A stretch of 64,000 nt of DNA from Actinacidiphila paucisporea (GTDB lineage: Bacteria; Actinomycetota; Actinomycetes; Streptomycetales; Streptomycetaceae). Every line of letters starts with the position of its first letter. The first letter of the stretch is position 1. The stretch covers positions 1-64,000 of the forward strand of contig NZ_FRBI01000008.1 in assembly GCF_900142575.1 (NCBI RefSeq). The letters run 5' to 3'. Both the position numbers and the translations under genes were made by a program. The notes beneath the pieces are model-generated. The model did no database searches. It worked only from the letters and a program-made list of their open reading frames with translations, and had not been told where the DNA came from. This document shows positions 62,855 to 64,000 of this stretch, piece after piece.

Positions 62855-63894
62855 CTGGGCGCCTTGACCACGACGACGCCCGCGTCGTCGCGCCGGGTGC
62901 CGGCCTGCCACAGCAGCTGGGCCGCGATGACCGCCGGGGTCTGCCCCGTCAGCCCGGGGAACTGCGCAGGCTGCCAGCGGCTGTTGAGCCCGTCGGAGTG
63001 CAGCACCAGGGCGTCCCCGGGGGGCAGGGCGGCGCTGAAGGTCTGCGGGCGGCCGATGTTGTGGCCGACGATGCCCGGCGTGGACGTCAGCGCCTGCCGG
63101 GACTGCGCGCCGAGGACGAAGGCGGCGATGTTCCCCACCCCGCAGAGCGACACCCGGCGGGCCGGCGGATCGACCCGGGCCACCGCGACGGCGGCGCCGC
63201 GGGTGCCCTTGAGACCGGCGTGGATGTCGGCGAGGATCGCGGCCGGCTCCGTCGCCCTGCTGGTGCGGAACGCCGTTCGCGCCTCGTCGGCCGCCCGCGC
63301 CGCCAGCGGGCCGTGGCCCAGCCCGTCGCACATCATCACCAGCAGGTGCGCGGCGCCCTCGGCGACCGGCTCCTCCCGTACGGCCCAGGTGTCGCCGCAC
63401 TGCGTCTCGCCGCTGATCGGCCGGGTGAGGCCGCTGAGCTGCGCGGCCGAGCCGGGCTCCGCCATGCCGGCCGGCTGGGCGGTGAAGCGGGCGTAGAGGC
63501 AGGTCCCGCGGCCGGGCAGGGTGTGGAGGGCGAAGAAGTCCGCGACCCGGCGGATGGCGCCGAGCCCGCCGCCCGGCGTCCCGGCGGCGGAGGAGCCGTC
63601 GCGCAGGACCGCGCCGACGTCGGGGATGCCGGGCCCGCTGTCCAGTGCCAGCAGCTCGACGGCGGACTGGTCGCCGAAGGCGGCGATCCGCAGGGCCAGC
63701 GCCCCGTCGTCGGCGTGCCGCAGGAGGTTGGCGGCCGCCTCGGTGACCGCGAGCGCGAGGTCGGCGGCCCGGCTGTCGGCGAGCCCCAGCCGGCGGGCCA
63801 GGGCGGCGGCCTCGCGCCGCCCGGCGGAGGCCAGCCCCTCATCGGCCCGCAGCCACAGCACCTCGCCCGCCTCGGCGGGCGAAGCCGCGCTCAC
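62851..63894 (-). CDS. HATPase plus SpoIIE-type phosphatase (RsbX-like dual protein)
   Basis: 347 residues. GTG 63894 overlaps the upstream stop (GTGA) and is preferred to GTG 63903. The N-terminal half is a GHKL ATPase of the RsbT type (LALAVTEAAANLLRHADDG, LDSGPGIPD, GGGLGAIRRVADFF). The C-terminal half is a PP2C-like phosphatase (LVMMCDGLGHGPLAARAADE, LHSDGLNSRW). This double-domain protein occurs in actinomycete RsbRST-type operons. It could both phosphorylate and dephosphorylate stressosome STAS proteins. Confidence 0.9.
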   Translation of the reverse strand: MSAASPAEAGEVLWLRADEGLASAGRREAAALARRLGLADSRAADLALAVTEAAANLLRHADDGALALRIAAFGDQSAVELLALDSGPGIPDVGAVLRDGSSAAGTPGGGLGAIRRVADFFALHTLPGRGTCLYARFTAQPAGMAEPGSAAQLSGLTRPISGETQCGDTWAVREEPVAEGAAHLLVMMCDGLGHGPLAARAADEARTAFRTSRATEPAAILADIHAGLKGTRGAAVAVARVDPPARRVSLCGVGNIAAFVLGAQSRQALTSTPGIVGHNIGRPQTFSAALPPGDALVLHSDGLNSRWQPAQFPGLTGQTPAVIAAQLLWQAGTRRDDAGVVVVKAPR

Positions 63895-64000
63895 CGTGCC
63901 CACTTCACGACCACGACATGCGTGCCCTTGCCCGGTTCCGAGACGAGTTCGAACTCGTCGGCCAGCCGGCGCGCCCCGCTCAGCCCCAGCCCCATACCCC
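63891..64000 (-). CDS. RsbT-like switch kinase, C-terminal end (cut by right edge)
   Basis: The last 35 codons of a leftward gene: GMGLGLSGARRLADEFELVS then EPGKGTHVVVVKWAR and TGA at 63891-63893. The G2 box and the following helix are those of RsbT serine kinases. It is the first visible gene of the signalling operon; STAS genes (RsbR and RsbS types) would be expected just beyond the edge. Confidence 0.85.
   Translation of the reverse strand, partial: GMGLGLSGARRLADEFELVSEPGKGTHVVVVKWAR

Noticed and set aside
1..64000. tRNA, rRNA or riboswitch genes
   Set aside because: No clover-leaf, ribosomal or known aptamer signature was recognised on either strand by reading; a covariance-model scan would be needed to exclude small RNAs.

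Overview
The window is very GC-rich, densely coding DNA from a streptomycete-like actinomycete. Supporting signs are GTG/TTG starts, 4-base ATGA/GTGA gene overlaps, SARP and LAL regulators, a CebR-type cellulose-utilisation box and an RsbT/SpoIIE signalling module. It holds two biosynthetic regions separated and flanked by secreted-enzyme, housekeeping and stress-signalling genes.

Region A (1 to about 26.1 kb) is one side of a modular polyketide cluster. The first PKS gene runs off the left edge. It opens with a decarboxylating loading module (KSQ, malonyl-type AT, ACP) followed by KS1 and the start of AT1. Around it lie a DHA2-type exporter, two P450s with a ferredoxin, an SDR-fold protein without the SDR catalytic residues, and a leftward operon. 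That operon encodes a free ACP, an allene-oxide-cyclase-barrel protein with an export signal, a KAS III homologue, an E2-type acyltransferase without a lipoyl domain, and a large FAD/NAD(P)-binding protein. KAS III + ACP + E2-type acyltransferase + AbyU-like barrel, together with P450/ferredoxin, EmrB-type exporter, luciferase-like oxidoreductase, TetR, LAL and SARP genes, closely resembles the parts list of tetronate/spirotetronate clusters such as abyssomicin. An FkbH-like glyceryl-ACP enzyme is not in the window and would be expected to the left. Three promoters carry the same 17-bp palindrome in the same place, inside an 18-bp -35/-10 spacer. They precede the exporter, a methyltransferase and the luciferase-like oxidoreductase, and probably form the regulon of the local TetR protein.

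The middle (26 to 47.9 kb) looks like an accessory and decayed zone followed by chromosomal genes. It contains a 29-bp tandem repeat, an alpha/beta hydrolase, remnants of a quinone oxidoreductase and an epoxide hydrolase, secreted pectate lyase, sedolisin protease and GH44-CBM2 glucanase under a CebR box, a Rieske oxygenase, an SdsA1-type alkylsulfatase, a PAP2 protein, an enolase-superfamily/epimerase pair, a frameshifted membrane-protein gene, a HIT-like gene, an ISL3-type transposase remnant, GlsB, RecQ and an EI24 protein.

Region B (48 to 58.8 kb) is a compact RiPP cluster. It has a LAL regulator, a divergent 61-residue precursor ending SWPPSCCCYPN, and a tightly overlapping operon encoding a SagB-type dehydrogenase, a YcaO cyclodehydratase with a PxPxP C-terminus, an ocin-ThiF-like leader-binding partner and a LanB-type enzyme with only the N-terminal (tRNA-Glu glutamylation or aminoacyl-ligase) part. 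No elimination domain, LanC or pyridine synthase is present, so the product is predicted to be a poly-azole peptide unlike standard thiopeptides.

From 58.9 kb to the right edge are a cupin protein and a translationally coupled leftward operon: an RsbT-like kinase (cut by the edge), a HATPase-SpoIIE phosphatase, a hybrid histidine kinase and a response-regulator/PP2C phosphatase. This is the output half of a stressosome-type pathway.
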